64,000 bases of DNA. Origin: Sordariomycetes sp. S80-01Y (taxonomy: Eukaryota > Ascomycota > Sordariomycetes). How positions within the stretch are numbered: the first letter of the stretch is position 1; every line of letters starts with the position of its first letter. The DNA is taken from positions 3,162,001-3,226,000 of the forward strand of contig JAXQJY010000032.1 in the NCBI GenBank assembly GCA_037042185.1. Reading direction: 5' to 3'. The notes beneath the pieces are model-generated. The model made no database searches. It had not been told where the DNA came from and was given only the letters and a program-made list of their open reading frames with translations. The translations under genes and the position numbers were made by a program. Of the stretch, positions 1-10,829 are shown in pieces.

Positions 1-369
1 GGAGGTCTCAAGAGTCCGAAGGCCGAGGCCAACACTGTAAACCTTAAAAACTGCGATTCTTCTTACATTTGGGCCGGATTGCTTGTTTTAAGTAGCTCCA
101 TCATTTGATCTTCAGTTCCTGGAATTCACTCGTCACATCAGTGGTTTGGCTTACTCGGCATCTGCAAGGCTGCTCCTTTATCAATACGGAGCCAGTGAAT
201 GTGTGCGTGCAAGCCAAATGAGGAAGTCAATCTAAGGCGTACGTTAGGAACTTCCGCTATGATTGTAAATGTTCGAACCCTCCACGTGCTTTAGAGCCAA
301 CGTCTACTGCACGCTACAAGCCCACTAAGATACACGTTGCGTTGATTCCACTTGGGTTATGGCACCGCT
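1..369. other. Left edge, no gene seen
   Basis: No open frame here resembles a protein and no RNA gene was recognised. The stretch lies downstream of the leftward cytochrome b2-type gene and probably holds its 3' untranslated region. A TTCGAAC string near 270 resembles a tRNA B box, but the flanking arms do not pair as a tRNA. Confidence 0.5.
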
Positions 370-2005
370 CTACAGATTCGCCTTAGGCCTCCACTTGGCG
401 TATGGGTGACCAGATCCAGACGGCACGAGATGATCGACATCTGATGTGTTGACCAGCCCTGGGTGTACCTCTGAGAGGTCCTTGATACCGATGAGCTTCA
501 TCACGCTCTCCATCTCATCCTTGAGCACTGCAGTTGGTGTCAGTATCCACACGGGCGTCTCCGCAAATGAATGAGAAGGTACTCACGCTGTACGAGATGC
601 TCAGCACCTTCAGTGCCGTAGTGTAAGGAGTACAGGAACGACCTCCCCAAGCCGACTGCCTTTGCTCCCAAGCACAACGCCTTCAGAATGTCTCCTCCCC
701 TCCTGAACCCACCGTCCACGTAGACCTCCATCTTGTCAAACACCTCCGGGCAGTTCTTGTGCATCTCCAGGAGCAGCAAGATACTCGGCGGTGCGAAATC
801 CAAGTTTCTTCCTCCGTGGTTGCTCAACATGATGCCCTCGACCCCGTGCTCCATCGCCAGCTTCGCATCCTCTGAGCATGTAATCCCCTTCAACACGATC
901 GGCAGGTCCGTGACGCTCCTGATCCAGGCTATGTCCTTCCAGGTCATTCCTTGGTCAATATAGCTGCCCATCATGCGCGTCAGGCCGCCGCCTTTCTTGT
1001 CAGCTTTGGCGCGCTCGCCGGTTACCGGGTTGACGATGACCTCGTCTGTCTTCAGGCGCTCATCCGACTCGCGCTTGCCACGGCCGGCGGCATCGACGGT
1101 GAGGAAGATAGCTTTGATGCCGAGCGAGGCAGCCTTTTTCAGCGCCGCGGCAGACTTGGGTTTCTCTCTGTTGAGGTACAGTTGGAAGAAGAAGGGGTGG
1201 TTGGGGGCTTGGGAGACGATATCTTCGATTGGATGACTGGAGGCGGATGAAATCTGGGTTCGCCGTCAGTAAAAGGCTGCTTTCTCCGGATCAAGTACGT
1301 CTTACGATTTCCAGGATGCCGCTTGACTCGGCGGCACGAGCCAGAGCCTTCTCCCCCTCGGGATTGACCAGTTTGGCCAGGCCGGTCGGACAGATGAAGA
1401 GAGGCATTTTCATGGATATCCCCATGACTCTCGTCGACGTATCAACGCTGGCAACGTTCTTCATCACTCTTGGCCTGAACCAAACCCGCTTGAGCATTCG
1501 CTCGTTCGCGTCCCGCGTCCAGCAGTCGGTCGCTGCTGTTGAGTAGAAGGCGTAGGCCTTCTTCGAGCCCGTAGCTTCCACGGCTTTCTCGAAGTCATAC
1601 AGGTTGATGATCTCATGCAGCTCGGGTTTCTCGTTACTCTGCCCCGGCGCCAGGGCTCGAGGAGCTTGCGGCTGTTCTTGGGCCTTCGTCCATTCTTCTG
1701 TTATGGCTGACCGATCCAAGTTTCCCTTGAAACAGTCGAGCGTGAGCCCTTCCCGTATTATCGAAGGTGCATGAATCTCGCTGTAGGATTCAGTGGCGTC
1801 CCGGCCAGCATACTTCAAAATGACTGCAACTCGTCAGGAAGAGACCAATGAGGAAACAGTGACTGTACTCACTCGCTGCGCCGCCAGGATGTTGCGGTAT
1901 GAAATTTGTCACGTCCCAGACTTCATCACCAACAACGATCCAGCAGTCTTCCGGCGTGTGGTGCTTGAGAACGGCCTGGGGTGAGACCAGCTTCGTCTGT
2001 TCCAT
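370..2005 (-). CDS. Cytochrome b5-FMN 2-hydroxyacid dehydrogenase (cytochrome b2 type), paralogue 1
   Basis: Four exons (2005-1873, 1823-1306, 1253-587, 527-370) joined by 49-59 nt introns encode about 491 residues. An N-terminal cytochrome b5 domain has the haem ligands His39 (in HPGG) and His62, 23 residues apart as in yeast cytochrome b2. The FMN barrel follows, with the active-site string LSNHGGR and the substrate-side LTVDA. The family oxidises L-lactate or related (S)-2-hydroxyacids and passes electrons through FMN and haem b to cytochrome c. There is no mitochondrial presequence before the b5 domain, so I expect a cytosolic or otherwise atypical location; substrate cannot be read from sequence. 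The start is the first ATG giving a complete b5 fold. It shares the 2006-2926 promoter region with CDC6. A second paralogue lies at 10830-12504. Confidence 0.9.
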
Positions 2006-2926
2006 AGTGTTATGTCTGAGCTGAGGGCGCCCAGTCCAAGAGAGTCGTCGGTACAGCGATCCCAAGGTCAGATGGTATGTGAAGGAAGAGAAAATGAAAA
2101 ACAGACACGAACGAACTAAATCACATTCGCCGGAGTGTTCCCCGGACTTGGGTCGGAGACGGTACGGAGGAGCCGATCGCGGGGCAGTCCAATGACAATG
2201 ACGCCTTTGGTAAACGGTTCACCACAATGAACGGCAAAGCGCACTACTTCATGCAATTTTCGGAGATGAGAAGCAATCCCGGCTGTCGACAAAGAGAAGA
2301 GCGCAACAAGACTTCGGACTAGCCCTGCCCGACATTCCATGGGTTGAATGTGATGCGGAGTAGCCCGCGTCGGCTCCGGGTGGGTCCCACAATTACCGGA
2401 GGGCTCCCGCAGTTGCCATGTCGCTGACTTCGCGGAACAAGAGCTAATTGCGGGCAAAAATGTTCTCTAACGGCTTCCATGAGCGACCGGTTGAAACCTC
2501 GAAGCATGTCCCGTCCCCAGTGCGAGCTGTTAGATATCCGTCGAGTCCCAGCCAATCGACGCGCCCTGCCCGCCATCGTCACGCTGTGCACGCGCGAGGC
2601 GACGCACGGACCGTCGCTCTGATGGATCCCGACGCGGTCGGTCGCGTCTCAACGCGTCCCACGACCAGGGATGCAGATTGAAGCGCGCGGCTGGGGTTCG
2701 AATTGAACTCACTTTAATACCTTGCTTAGCTTCTCTGCTCTTTTCCGTCTTTCCAGCTCGACTACCGTCATCTCACCTTCCATCACCCAACCCAACCACG
2801 CATCGGGATACTTCTTGTCATTCATCTGTTGGAAGGAACAAGCCTCGTTTCGCATCCCGCCTGTTTTTTCTAAGCAGACTCATCGATTTGGCATCGCCTG
2901 GGTCGCTCGTGCCCATTTACCACACC
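2006..2926. promoter_or_regulatory. Divergent promoter region, cytochrome b2-type gene / CDC6
   Basis: This 0.9 kb spacer separates two genes transcribed away from each other. It contains an AACGCGTC string (ACGCGT at 2652-2657), the MluI cell-cycle box bound by MBF at G1/S genes in yeasts, 270 nt before the CDC6 start. The CDC6-proximal part is pyrimidine-rich, as is usual before fungal starts. The CDC6 frame stays open upstream to 2678, but that part does not look like protein. Confidence 0.5.
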
Positions 2927-4756
2927 ATGCCTTCGACATTGGGAAAGAGGTCTCGCGCTGCTCTTGCAGACGGTCAGTCGACTCAAGTGGTCTGCAGCGT
3001 CGCATCATCTAACGCGTCTACAGTCGATGTTCCTCAAACTCCTAGTCGTAGGACGCGTCGCACAACCAAACCTGTCGCCTACGATGATGCCGAGAATGTC
3101 GATCCCGAGCTCGACACCGAAGTCCTCGATGTCCTTGAGGAGCTGCCTAACAAGCGCCAAAAGACACAGGCAAGGGTTCCCGTCACGCCCTCGACCCCCC
3201 GTCACCGCGATGTCCTCTCTAGCACTCCGACCAGCACGCCACGGCACGCAGTTATGTCGGCCGGCAAGCTCTTCAAGCGGCTAACGCCCTCGTCGCCCTT
3301 GTCGCCTTCGACAATTCAAACCGTTTACCACTCCGCGCGTCAACTGTTTGCCCATGGCCAGCAAGGAGAGCTGATTGGAAGGGAAGAGGAGAGGCACCAG
3401 CTGACAACCTTTTTGAACCGATGCTCGCCCGAGTCCAGGACGCAAAGCGGGTGTCTGTACGTCAGCGGCCCCCCAGGAACTGGCAAGAGTGCCATGATCA
3501 CCGAGACTCTGCAGCAGTACGAGAAGACGGATGGCGTTCGCTCTGCGTACGTCAACTGCATGAGCATCAAGTCCTCCAAGGACCTCTACAACACTCTGCT
3601 CGGTGCTTTGGGAGAGGGCGAAGATCACTCTGAGGCGGACGCCATGGCGACCCTGCAAGATGCCTTCTGCTCCAAGAAGTCCGCCACGGAGACGACGTAT
3701 CTGGTGACTCTTGATGAGATCGACCACATCCTGACCATGGGATTGGAGAGCTTGTATCGGCTTTTCGAGTGGTCTCTCCAAAAGCCCTCGCGTCTGGTAC
3801 TGGTCGGCATCGCCAATGCCCTCGATCTGACAGACCGCTTTCTACCCAGACTCAAGGCGAAGAACCTGAAGCCCGAGCTTCTGCCCTTTCTTCCGTACAA
3901 CGCGGCCCAGATTAAGAACATCATCACCACCCGACTCAAGTCCTTGATGCCCGCGGGCAACGACAGCTACGTCCCCTTCATCCATCCGGCTGCCATCGAG
4001 CTCTGCTCCCGCAAGGTTTCGAGCCAGACTGGCGATCTACGCAAGGCTTTCGAGATTTGTCGCCGAGCCCTGGATCTGATCGAGTCTCAGACGAGGTCGA
4101 AGCACGAGGATGAGGCGCGCGAGACGCTACTTCAGGCGACGCCAACGAAGAAGCCGCTCGGGGAGAACGTCAATGGACGTTCTGCCGCTGGCCCGAAGAG
4201 TGTTGTCCAGCTCATGGCTGAGACATTGAAGGCTATGACCCCGGAGACAGCGCCCCGAGCTTCCATCGCGCATCTAAACAAGGTCACGGCGGCGGCCTTC
4301 AGCAACGGCACGAGCCAACGCCTCAAGGCCCTCAATCTGCAGCAGAAGGCTGCCCTCTGCGCACTTGTCGCCTACGAGAAGCGGCTCCGAGAGAAGGCGA
4401 AGTCAGCCGAGGGCACCCCGTCGAAAGCCCAGAGCTTGGCGCCCACGGTCAAGGTTCTCTTCGACAACTATCGGCTGCTATGCACACGCGACTCAGTTCT
4501 CCACCCACTCTCGAGCTTCGAGTTCCGGGAGGTCGTCGGGAGTCTGGAGACCTTGGGGTTAGTCAACGCCGTGGACGGAAAGAACGGCAGCTTCGCCAAC
4601 CCTCAGACACCTAGCAAGAGGGGACGCAAGATGATGGCCAGTGGCGATGACCGACGAATCTCGAGTGCCGCCGGCGAGAAGGACTTGGAGTCGATGGTGG
4701 ACGGACTCGGTGCCAGCATTCTCAGGAGCATCTTGAGCGGCGAGGCTCTGGACTGA
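2927..4756 (+). CDS. cdc6: Cdc6/Cdc18 replication licensing ATPase
   Basis: The frame read straight through encodes 609 residues. It is an AAA+ ATPase with Walker A GPPGTGKS near residue 182, Walker B TLDEID near 262, a sensor-1 region GIANALD near 295, and a C-terminal winged-helix part from about residue 500. Cdc6 loads the MCM2-7 helicase with ORC and Cdt1 in G1. The N-terminus carries several Ser/Thr-Pro sites (TPS, TPR), the usual CDK phosphorylation targets, and basic KR strings. I prefer Cdc6 over Orc1 because there is no BAH domain. The ATG at 2927 was chosen although the frame is open upstream. A 51-nt segment, 2973-3023, has GTCAGT, a CTAAC branch site and TACAG, so it is probably an intron; its removal keeps frame and gives 592 residues. 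Confidence 0.92.
   Translation: MPSTLGKRSRAALADGQSTQVVCSVASSNASTVDVPQTPSRRTRRTTKPVAYDDAENVDPELDTEVLDVLEELPNKRQKTQARVPVTPSTPRHRDVLSSTPTSTPRHAVMSAGKLFKRLTPSSPLSPSTIQTVYHSARQLFAHGQQGELIGREEERHQLTTFLNRCSPESRTQSGCLYVSGPPGTGKSAMITETLQQYEKTDGVRSAYVNCMSIKSSKDLYNTLLGALGEGEDHSEADAMATLQDAFCSKKSATETTYLVTLDEIDHILTMGLESLYRLFEWSLQKPSRLVLVGIANALDLTDRFLPRLKAKNLKPELLPFLPYNAAQIKNIITTRLKSLMPAGNDSYVPFIHPAAIELCSRKVSSQTGDLRKAFEICRRALDLIESQTRSKHEDEARETLLQATPTKKPLGENVNGRSAAGPKSVVQLMAETLKAMTPETAPRASIAHLNKVTAAAFSNGTSQRLKALNLQQKAALCALVAYEKRLREKAKSAEGTPSKAQSLAPTVKVLFDNYRLLCTRDSVLHPLSSFEFREVVGSLETLGLVNAVDGKNGSFANPQTPSKRGRKMMASGDDRRISSAAGEKDLESMVDGLGASILRSILSGEALD
2973..3023 (+). other. Probable stop-free 51-nt intron inside the CDC6 frame
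   Basis: The segment starts GTCAGT, has CTAAC 13 nt before its end and finishes TACAG. At 51 nt it is a multiple of three and has no in-frame stop, so both spliced and retained forms encode full-length protein. An ACGCGT string sits inside it at 3012-3017. Confidence 0.65.
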
Positions 4757-5466
4757 TTGATTGATGGATCGGTTGATTAATTCTGTATACGTTTGCATGG
4801 AGTTATTGTTGCATGATGGGATGATTGCATAGCATTACAAGGCGCTGGATTGCATGGGAGCGAGCAGTGGTTCACCTCGACTTCGACGGGTTTGCGTTTT
4901 TAGCATTGGCGCACAGGATGGAATGCATCTGGACGGCGCAAAAGCAGTGTCCTCGGCACGATTGATTTAGCCGTCGAGGATCAAAAAGTCATAGACTACC
5001 TACCTTGGACAATCAAACAGAAAATTTTGTATAAATTATGGTCCTGGTCACGAATGCGCCGTACGGAGGCCTCGGGCGGTCATCCTGCCGAGCCGAATAT
5101 GCCTTATCGAATGCATATCGGTCTTGTCGCCCAGAAGTGTGGCGAGAGGGGCTGACCAGACCCTGCATTGGAGAGGTAGGAAAACAGGGGAAGCACCGTA
5201 GAGCAACCGAGCGTCGGGTGCGAGCGAGCCAGCAGGCCAGCCAGCGCTGCCAGCCCACTGGCAGGCAGCTCAGTGGCAGTGGAGGCTCAGGCTGCTGCCC
5301 AGCGGCTCAGTGGACCGCGTCGTGCGTTTTCCCTCCAATCCGCACACGCGAGACGGGACTGGTAAATGGTAAATGGCCCGACGTGCCTATGCTGAGGTAG
5401 ACTGCAGCGCGCTTCAGCACTGCCAGATCTCGGCAGCCGGGAGCGAGGGCACGGCACGGTTCAGAT

Positions 5467-5510
5467 CCAGGACCCTTCCAGGACCCTTCCAGAGCCCTGC
5501 GAGAGCCCTG
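5467..5510. repeat. 11-nt minisatellite, four copies
   Basis: Two exact copies of CCAGGACCCTT are followed by two variants (CCAGAGCCCTG, CGAGAGCCCTG), all in an 11-nt register. Confidence 0.85.
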
Positions 5511-5609
5511 CCAGCGTGTGTCATCCCATCCCCTTCCCCTCCCCTCCCATCGCGCGGCCAGCTCCTCCAGGAACCGTCGGGCCCAGACACCCCGGACACC
5601 AAGCTTTCC

Positions 5610-6157
5610 CTTGGCGGCCCATCAGTTGCCCTTGGGGCGCCTTGGCACAGACGCAGCGCCGTCCCTGAGGGGCCAAGACTCGCCCGTTTCTGAGGGTCCT
5701 CCCAAGACTCGCCAAGCGGCGTCTGGAGAGGGAGCCCTATGAAGATCCGAGCCTCAAAGGTATTTGGAAACGCCCGAAGATAGCGCACGGGATGCCGGAG
5801 CCGAGACGGAGGACGGGGGGCGGACGATCTTGGGTCTTGGCTCGGGGTCGATTTGCAAGCCGTCCATTTTCCATTGAGCAAAGTTCTTTTTCGTTGCTAT
5901 ATCATGTAGGGACGAGGGCTATTAAGACGTCGCCTCCACCACCCACCGGCCGGTCCATCTGGAACCAATAGTCTGGACTCGAGCACTTACACCGTCATCA
6001 CCGCCAACCGAGCGAGTCGTGCAGTCGTGCCCGTGCCCGTGCCCGAGCCTGTGTCCGTCCAGCTTGCGCCTCAACTGAACCGCTGGCATCACCGTCACGA
6101 ATTTCCCTCCCTCTTCCGCATCCCATCGTTGCTCCCCTCCCTCCTCCCGGGGCCAAG
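5610..6157. promoter_or_regulatory. Cluster of PacC/Rim101-type GCCAAG sites before palF
   Basis: GCCAAG or its complement CTTGGC occurs at 5610, 5641, 5672, 5711, 5836 and 6152. GCCARG is the known core site of PacC, the transcription factor whose activation depends on PalF. Four of the six lie within about 110 nt. Binding is inferred only from the hexamers. Confidence 0.45.
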
Positions 6158-6260
6158 CTTCTCCCCATCAGCCCATCCCGTACCGCCATCCGCCGCCATC
6201 GGGAATTGGAACGCCTCAACCCACCTCACCTGAACTCGCCTCAGGCTCCGGCCGTCCAGC

Positions 6261-6300
6261 ACTGCACTGCGCTGCACCACACCGCACCGCACCGCACTGC
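6261..6300. repeat. Pentamer array in the palF leader
   Basis: Eight imperfect ACYGC/ACCAC pentamers run in register, about 210 nt before the palF start. Confidence 0.75.
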
Positions 6301-6512
6301 AGGGTCCGCCCAGCGTTGGCATCCCATTCCCCCCAGCCTCAGCACCAGCCTCACCTCATCCCAGGCGAGCTCTGGCAGCCACTGCCTCCCCCTCCTCCTC
6401 TCCCTCCCCCCATTGTCAGTCACGTCCTCGAGCGGCGCATCGCCGTAGCATCCCAGCTGCCGCGCAGCACGTCGTCGCGTCCTGCTCGCCCCTGCGCATC
6501 TCACAGCCGGGG

Positions 6513-9150
6513 ATGAAGAACCCCCTCCGCCCATCGTCGTCGCCCTCGCTCCCCAACGCCGACAACACCGCGCCTGCGCCCGCGCCCACGTCTTCCGGCC
6601 CGCCAAGAGAAGACCCGACCGCTACCCCAGCTTCCGAGGGCGCGAATGCGACCCCGACCGCGGCGAGTGCATCGACGCGCGACGACGCCAGCACCAGTGA
6701 CCAAAATACCAGCGACAGGCCGAGCACATCCGCACTATCGAATCCGCCCTCCAAGACCCCGCAGAAGGCCTCGACGTCGGGCGTCAGCTCCCTTCGATCC
6801 AGCTTTCTGTCACGGCTGAGCCTCCCTCTGCCCAACCGCGCGCGGAACCGCCACGTCCTCGAGTTTCACATCAACCCCCATGAGCCGCACAAGAGATACA
6901 GTCCGGGCGACCATGTGCGCGGGTCCGTGCAGGTGGTTGTGGTCAAGCCGTTGCGCCTCACGCACCTGACGGTTGCCCTGGCCGGCTACGTCCGTGTGTT
7001 CAAGGACCCGACGATGCGCGCTCAGGGAGGGTCGATGCAGGATGTCACAGCGCTGCTCCCGCACGGGGAGAGCAAGAAGCCGCAGTATCACGGTAATGGC
7101 TTCGCGAGTCTGTTCCAGGACGAGCAGGTCCTCAGCGGAGACGGGAGGCTGGACGCGGGCAAGTATGAGTTTGGCTTCGACCTGGTCTTCCCGTCCAAGG
7201 GGTTGCCCAGCAGTATCGATGTGAGTCTTCCACGAAGTTGGGGTCCTTGATCAGTGCTGATGAGCGCAGTTTGAACGCGGTACGATATCCTACATAATCT
7301 CGGCGACGTTGACCCGACCGACGTCAATCGCTCCGATGACCACGACCGAGAGGAAGATCATGATGTCGAGCCCTATCGACATTGGACTGGTCAACGTTCC
7401 CTCGCCCAAGACTGTCTTTCTGGAGCCCGTGTCGAAGAAGAAGGGGGGGCGCAAACGGTCCTTCGGGTTTGACAAAGCCGCGCAGCCCGCCCCCGACGTC
7501 AACGATTTGGCCTCGGAAGCCGGTTCGGCAGACCCATCAGTCATCACGGACGGCTCAGGGCAAGACCGAGCCGTGGACCAGCGTGTCATCGACCAGAGCG
7601 ACTTGAGGAGCGAGATCAGCGGCGAGAGCGGGAGAAGCGTTAGCACGGGAGGTCTCAGCAGAGCACAGCTCTCGCAAATCGCTTCAGCTCGGCAGCAAGT
7701 CGTGGACGACAAAACAATCACCGCGACCGTCAGTCTGACCAAGGGCGGCTGTCTGCCGGGAGACACGGTGTCGGTGCGCGTTTTTGTTCAACATATCAAG
7801 CGTCTGAAGAGCATGAACGGCGTGATCGTCACCTTGTTCCGACAGGGCAAGATTGACTCGTCACCAGATGCTTCGTTATTCGACCACATGATGACGAAGG
7901 AGGAGAGGCGGAAGCGTGAGAAGGAAGAATCGTACCCTAGGTCCCGAACGGGCATAGGAGGTCTGTCACTATCGTCAACGAGCTCAACGAGTGTGTTCAG
8001 AAAAGACCTGGACCAGAATACGGCACCGCTGATTGTCGACCCCGTCACGTTGCAGGCGTCGGTCACGGTGCCAGTCAAGGTGCCGGAAAGCACGTTCCCT
8101 ACCATTCGACGCGTGCCAGGAGATATGATCAGATTTGTCTACCAGGTCGAAGTTTTGTTAGATCTTGGTGGCAGGCTGTCAAATCAGTTTAAAGGGGGGC
8201 AAGATTCGAGAGCGAACAACGGGGGTGGCAGCACGTTTGATGGATCTAGCAACAACTACAGCCCACGGCGAGGACCGGCCATCACAGACACGGCGCCGCT
8301 CCGTCGAGAAAAGGGTGTCATTGCGGTCGCAATGGAGACCGTAGTCGGCACCGACGACAGCAACAGGGGGCGCACTCGGCAACGTGTTTCGCCGTCCTCG
8401 CGAACGATCAGGACGACGTTTAGCGATGACGAGGAGCCGCGCTTCACGGAATACGTCCAGCCGGAGGATATGCATTACGGGACGCCTTACGTCAACGGGA
8501 ACCCGTCGAATGGCTACTTCTCGCCTCAAAACAGCAGCCACGCCTACAACAGGCCGCCAAACATGGCTCATCCTTTGACCCCGGGTGGGCCCTCCCAGCC
8601 ATATCCCTACACGATGGCAAACGGAGGCTCAAGCGAGGCTCCCGCGTATATACCGCCGCCGCAGCTACCCGAGCAAACTGGACTGTCCGAAAAGGATATT
8701 ATACGCCAGGCCGAGACGAGGCTGCTGCCGAGTCAGCCTCCAGCTGGACCTTCTGCGCCTCCAGCGTCGGATGAGGAGGGTATATACGATGCGGATGACA
8801 CGCCCCGGCTTCCCCATGCGAACCCAAGCTCACCGCAAGAGCCCGCCGAGGCCGGCCCTTCGGCCCCTACGGCAGATGACCTCGCGCGACCTGGCGGTTC
8901 GGATCCCAGCCAGGACAAGCAGGAGGTCGAGCGCCAGCGGCTCATGGGTGAAGCGAGCGTGCCTCCAGATTTCCCGGACGACATGGACCGCCGTCAGGCG
9001 GGTCCGTCCGCTCCGAACGCTCCCGAAGCAGAGCCCAGTGCGCCAGTGCTGGATGAAGAGGATGAGTTCAGAGGATACGGCGCTGGAGCTGGGCCTTCCA
9101 GCTCCAACACGAGAGGCCACAACGAGCAGCTGCCAGCGTATGAGCGCTGA
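6513..9150 (+). CDS. palF: PalF/Rim8 arrestin-like pH-response protein
   Basis: Two exons (6513-7220, 7270-9150; 49-nt intron) encode 862 residues. The arrestin N-domain (about 100-270) and C-domain (about 380-520) match the fungal PalF/Rim8 pattern, including strings such as LEFHINP, LFQDEQVLSG, CLPGDTV and HIKRLKSMNGVIVTL. PalF binds the plasma-membrane pH sensor PalH, is ubiquitinated in alkaline conditions and recruits ESCRT-I (Vps23), leading to proteolytic activation of PacC. The C-terminal tail holds four PSAP motifs (residues about 730, 766, 815, 825), the classic ESCRT-I UEV ligand, and ends with LPAY (857-860), an LPxY-type WW ligand of Rsp5-class ubiquitin ligases. GCCAAG sites lie upstream. 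I chose PalF over a generic ART arrestin because of the extended sequence pattern. Confidence 0.88.
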
Positions 9151-9426
9151 GCCGGCTCTCGGGTAGAGGTTGGAAAATGCAGGAGATAGGATTTAGATGA
9201 CATCTTAGCGGGCAGCATGGTACGGGCGGTAAGGTCTGATGAGGCGTTATGAAAGCATGGGCGGACAGCCGTGCCCTGTCACGTACGGCGTTACTTTTAC
9301 TTGACTTGATGATGATGAATAAAATTTGCGATGCCATGTGTGATCATACAAATCCTTCTATCTATACAAGCGGGTTCCAGACACATTTCACCCACCCCTC
9401 CGGAAACACCAGACATAGCCAGAGCT

Positions 9427-10227
9427 CTAATGCTGCAGGACGACCGGCTTCCCGGCCTCCCAGTTATCCAGGCTCTCCCTCACGTTAACCCAGTACCTTA
9501 ATCTGACAGCCTCCCGCTTCGCACCCTCGACGTCGTCGCCGGCAAACAAGCGGTCCAGCCGCTCCTCGCTCTCCCTGACCCTCTCCTCATTCACGGCCCT
9601 CAGCTCCTCGATCTGCTCCTCGCCCTCGGCCTCCTCGATCTCCTCCCTCGCCTCGAGCACCATCATGAGCAGCTCCGGCTCCTCGACCTTGAGTGTCTCG
9701 TCGTTGGCGACGTCGACGCCGCGCAGCGACAGGAGGTACTGAGCGCGCGTCAGCGGGTTGGAGAGGGTCTTGTACGCGTCGTTGATGACGGCGCTGTAGG
9801 CCTCGGCCTTCTGCTTGAGGGACGCGGGCGCCAGGTCCGGGTGGTGCTTGGACTGCAGGGCCAGGAACTCCCTGCGCAGCGCGCGCACGTCGATGGGGAA
9901 GTGGCCCTTGGGCGGGGGCCCGTCGGGGAGGGTCTTCGGGAAGAGGTCGTAGTGTGTCCTGGAGGCTGCGGCTTCGGGGTCTTCGGGCGACGGCTCGGAG
10001 AGCAGACGGGGCGCTGTTGAGAAGAGGGCACGCTGTCGTGGCGGGGCTTGCGAGCGGAGGGTGGTGGTGAGGGCTGACGTCCGAGATGTAGGAGCCGGAC
10101 GAGCGGGTTGGAAGCTCGAGATGCGTCGAGCTTGGAGGCGGCAGCGCGCGCAGATGCGGGGCAGCGAATGCCTCGCAGGGCCCGTCGATGATGGTAGCAT
10201 GTTTTGCGACTTGTTCGGCTTTGACAA
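9427..10227 (-). CDS. jac1: Mitochondrial J-type co-chaperone Jac1/HscB
   Basis: A single exon encodes 266 residues, or 257 if translation starts at the second Met (10200). The first 90 or so residues are rich in Arg, Ser, Thr and Ala and poor in acidic residues, fitting a mitochondrial presequence. A short J domain follows (THYDLFP opening, HPD within KHHPDL), then the HscB C-terminal three-helix region with acidic EEIEEAEGEEQ helices and a final VRLRYW segment. Jac1 delivers the scaffold protein Isu to the Hsp70 Ssq1 in mitochondrial iron-sulfur cluster assembly. It converges on palF with 276 nt between stop codons. Confidence 0.9.
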   Translation of the reverse strand: MSKPNKSQNMLPSSTGPARHSLPRICARCRLQARRISSFQPARPAPTSRTSALTTTLRSQAPPRQRALFSTAPRLLSEPSPEDPEAAASRTHYDLFPKTLPDGPPPKGHFPIDVRALRREFLALQSKHHPDLAPASLKQKAEAYSAVINDAYKTLSNPLTRAQYLLSLRGVDVANDETLKVEEPELLMMVLEAREEIEEAEGEEQIEELRAVNEERVRESEERLDRLFAGDDVEGAKREAVRLRYWVNVRESLDNWEAGKPVVLQH

Positions 10228-10829
10228 GAAGTGCTTCTAAAGGAGGCCGTGGTGGGTGCTTCGCGTGTTGCTTGTCGGTGTTCACGGTGGTGCTGCTGCT
10301 GGAGTCGAAAAGTTTCGGCCCATGACGTTATCGCCGCCGTTATCGTTTAAAACCGTGCGGGCCGCCGCTGTAGCACAAACACGCACGGACTCGACTGAGG
10401 TCCAACGCTGGGATCCAAGCACAACGGATTTCACAATTGATAGCTGGTCGAGTCGCCTACCACTTAGAAGCAAACACCGTATCTTGCCATTTGCTGCCGT
10501 CTTCTGTTCTCTGCCTGTCTATGATGCTTCCGTTTTACCGTAGCTTCTAGCTACAGAGCAGACTTGACTCTAACAAATACCTACTCTAAGCGGATACCGA
10601 CGCCGGAGCCTGGCCCGGACACCCTCGCCGAAAAGTTCCCGAAGAGGAAGTCCGTCCTCTCGTCCCCAAAGGCGACGAGCACATCAACCCGCCGGGTTAA
10701 TGTCCGCCGAAGTCCAAGTCTAGACGCCGATTCCTCCAATTCCGACCTCCAATCGTTCTTTCTCCCCCCTCAACAACCTGGTAATTTTCCATTTTGTTCT
10801 TTCACTTCTGTTGGGAGTCAATTGCGAAG
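10228..10829. promoter_or_regulatory. Divergent promoter region, JAC1 / cytochrome b2-type paralogue 2
   Basis: Non-coding spacer between two genes reading outward. The part before 10830 is pyrimidine-rich. No recognised protein or RNA gene. Confidence 0.5.

Larger units (their letters stand above)
4757..6512. other. 1.76 kb spacer and palF leader with short tandem repeats
   Basis: No convincing protein is encoded on either strand; the open frames are GC-rich shadows of low-complexity sequence. The right half is probably the palF promoter and leader and holds GCCAAG hexamers, an 11-nt minisatellite and a pentamer array, listed separately. Confidence 0.6.

Noticed and set aside
250-350. tRNA-like B box (GGGTTCGAACA on the minus strand)
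   Set aside because: T-arm bases do not pair and there is no acceptor stem or A box.
5414-5881. 155-codon minus-strand frame upstream of palF
   Set aside because: Pro/Arg/Ser-rich filler that spans the minisatellite and PacC-type sites.
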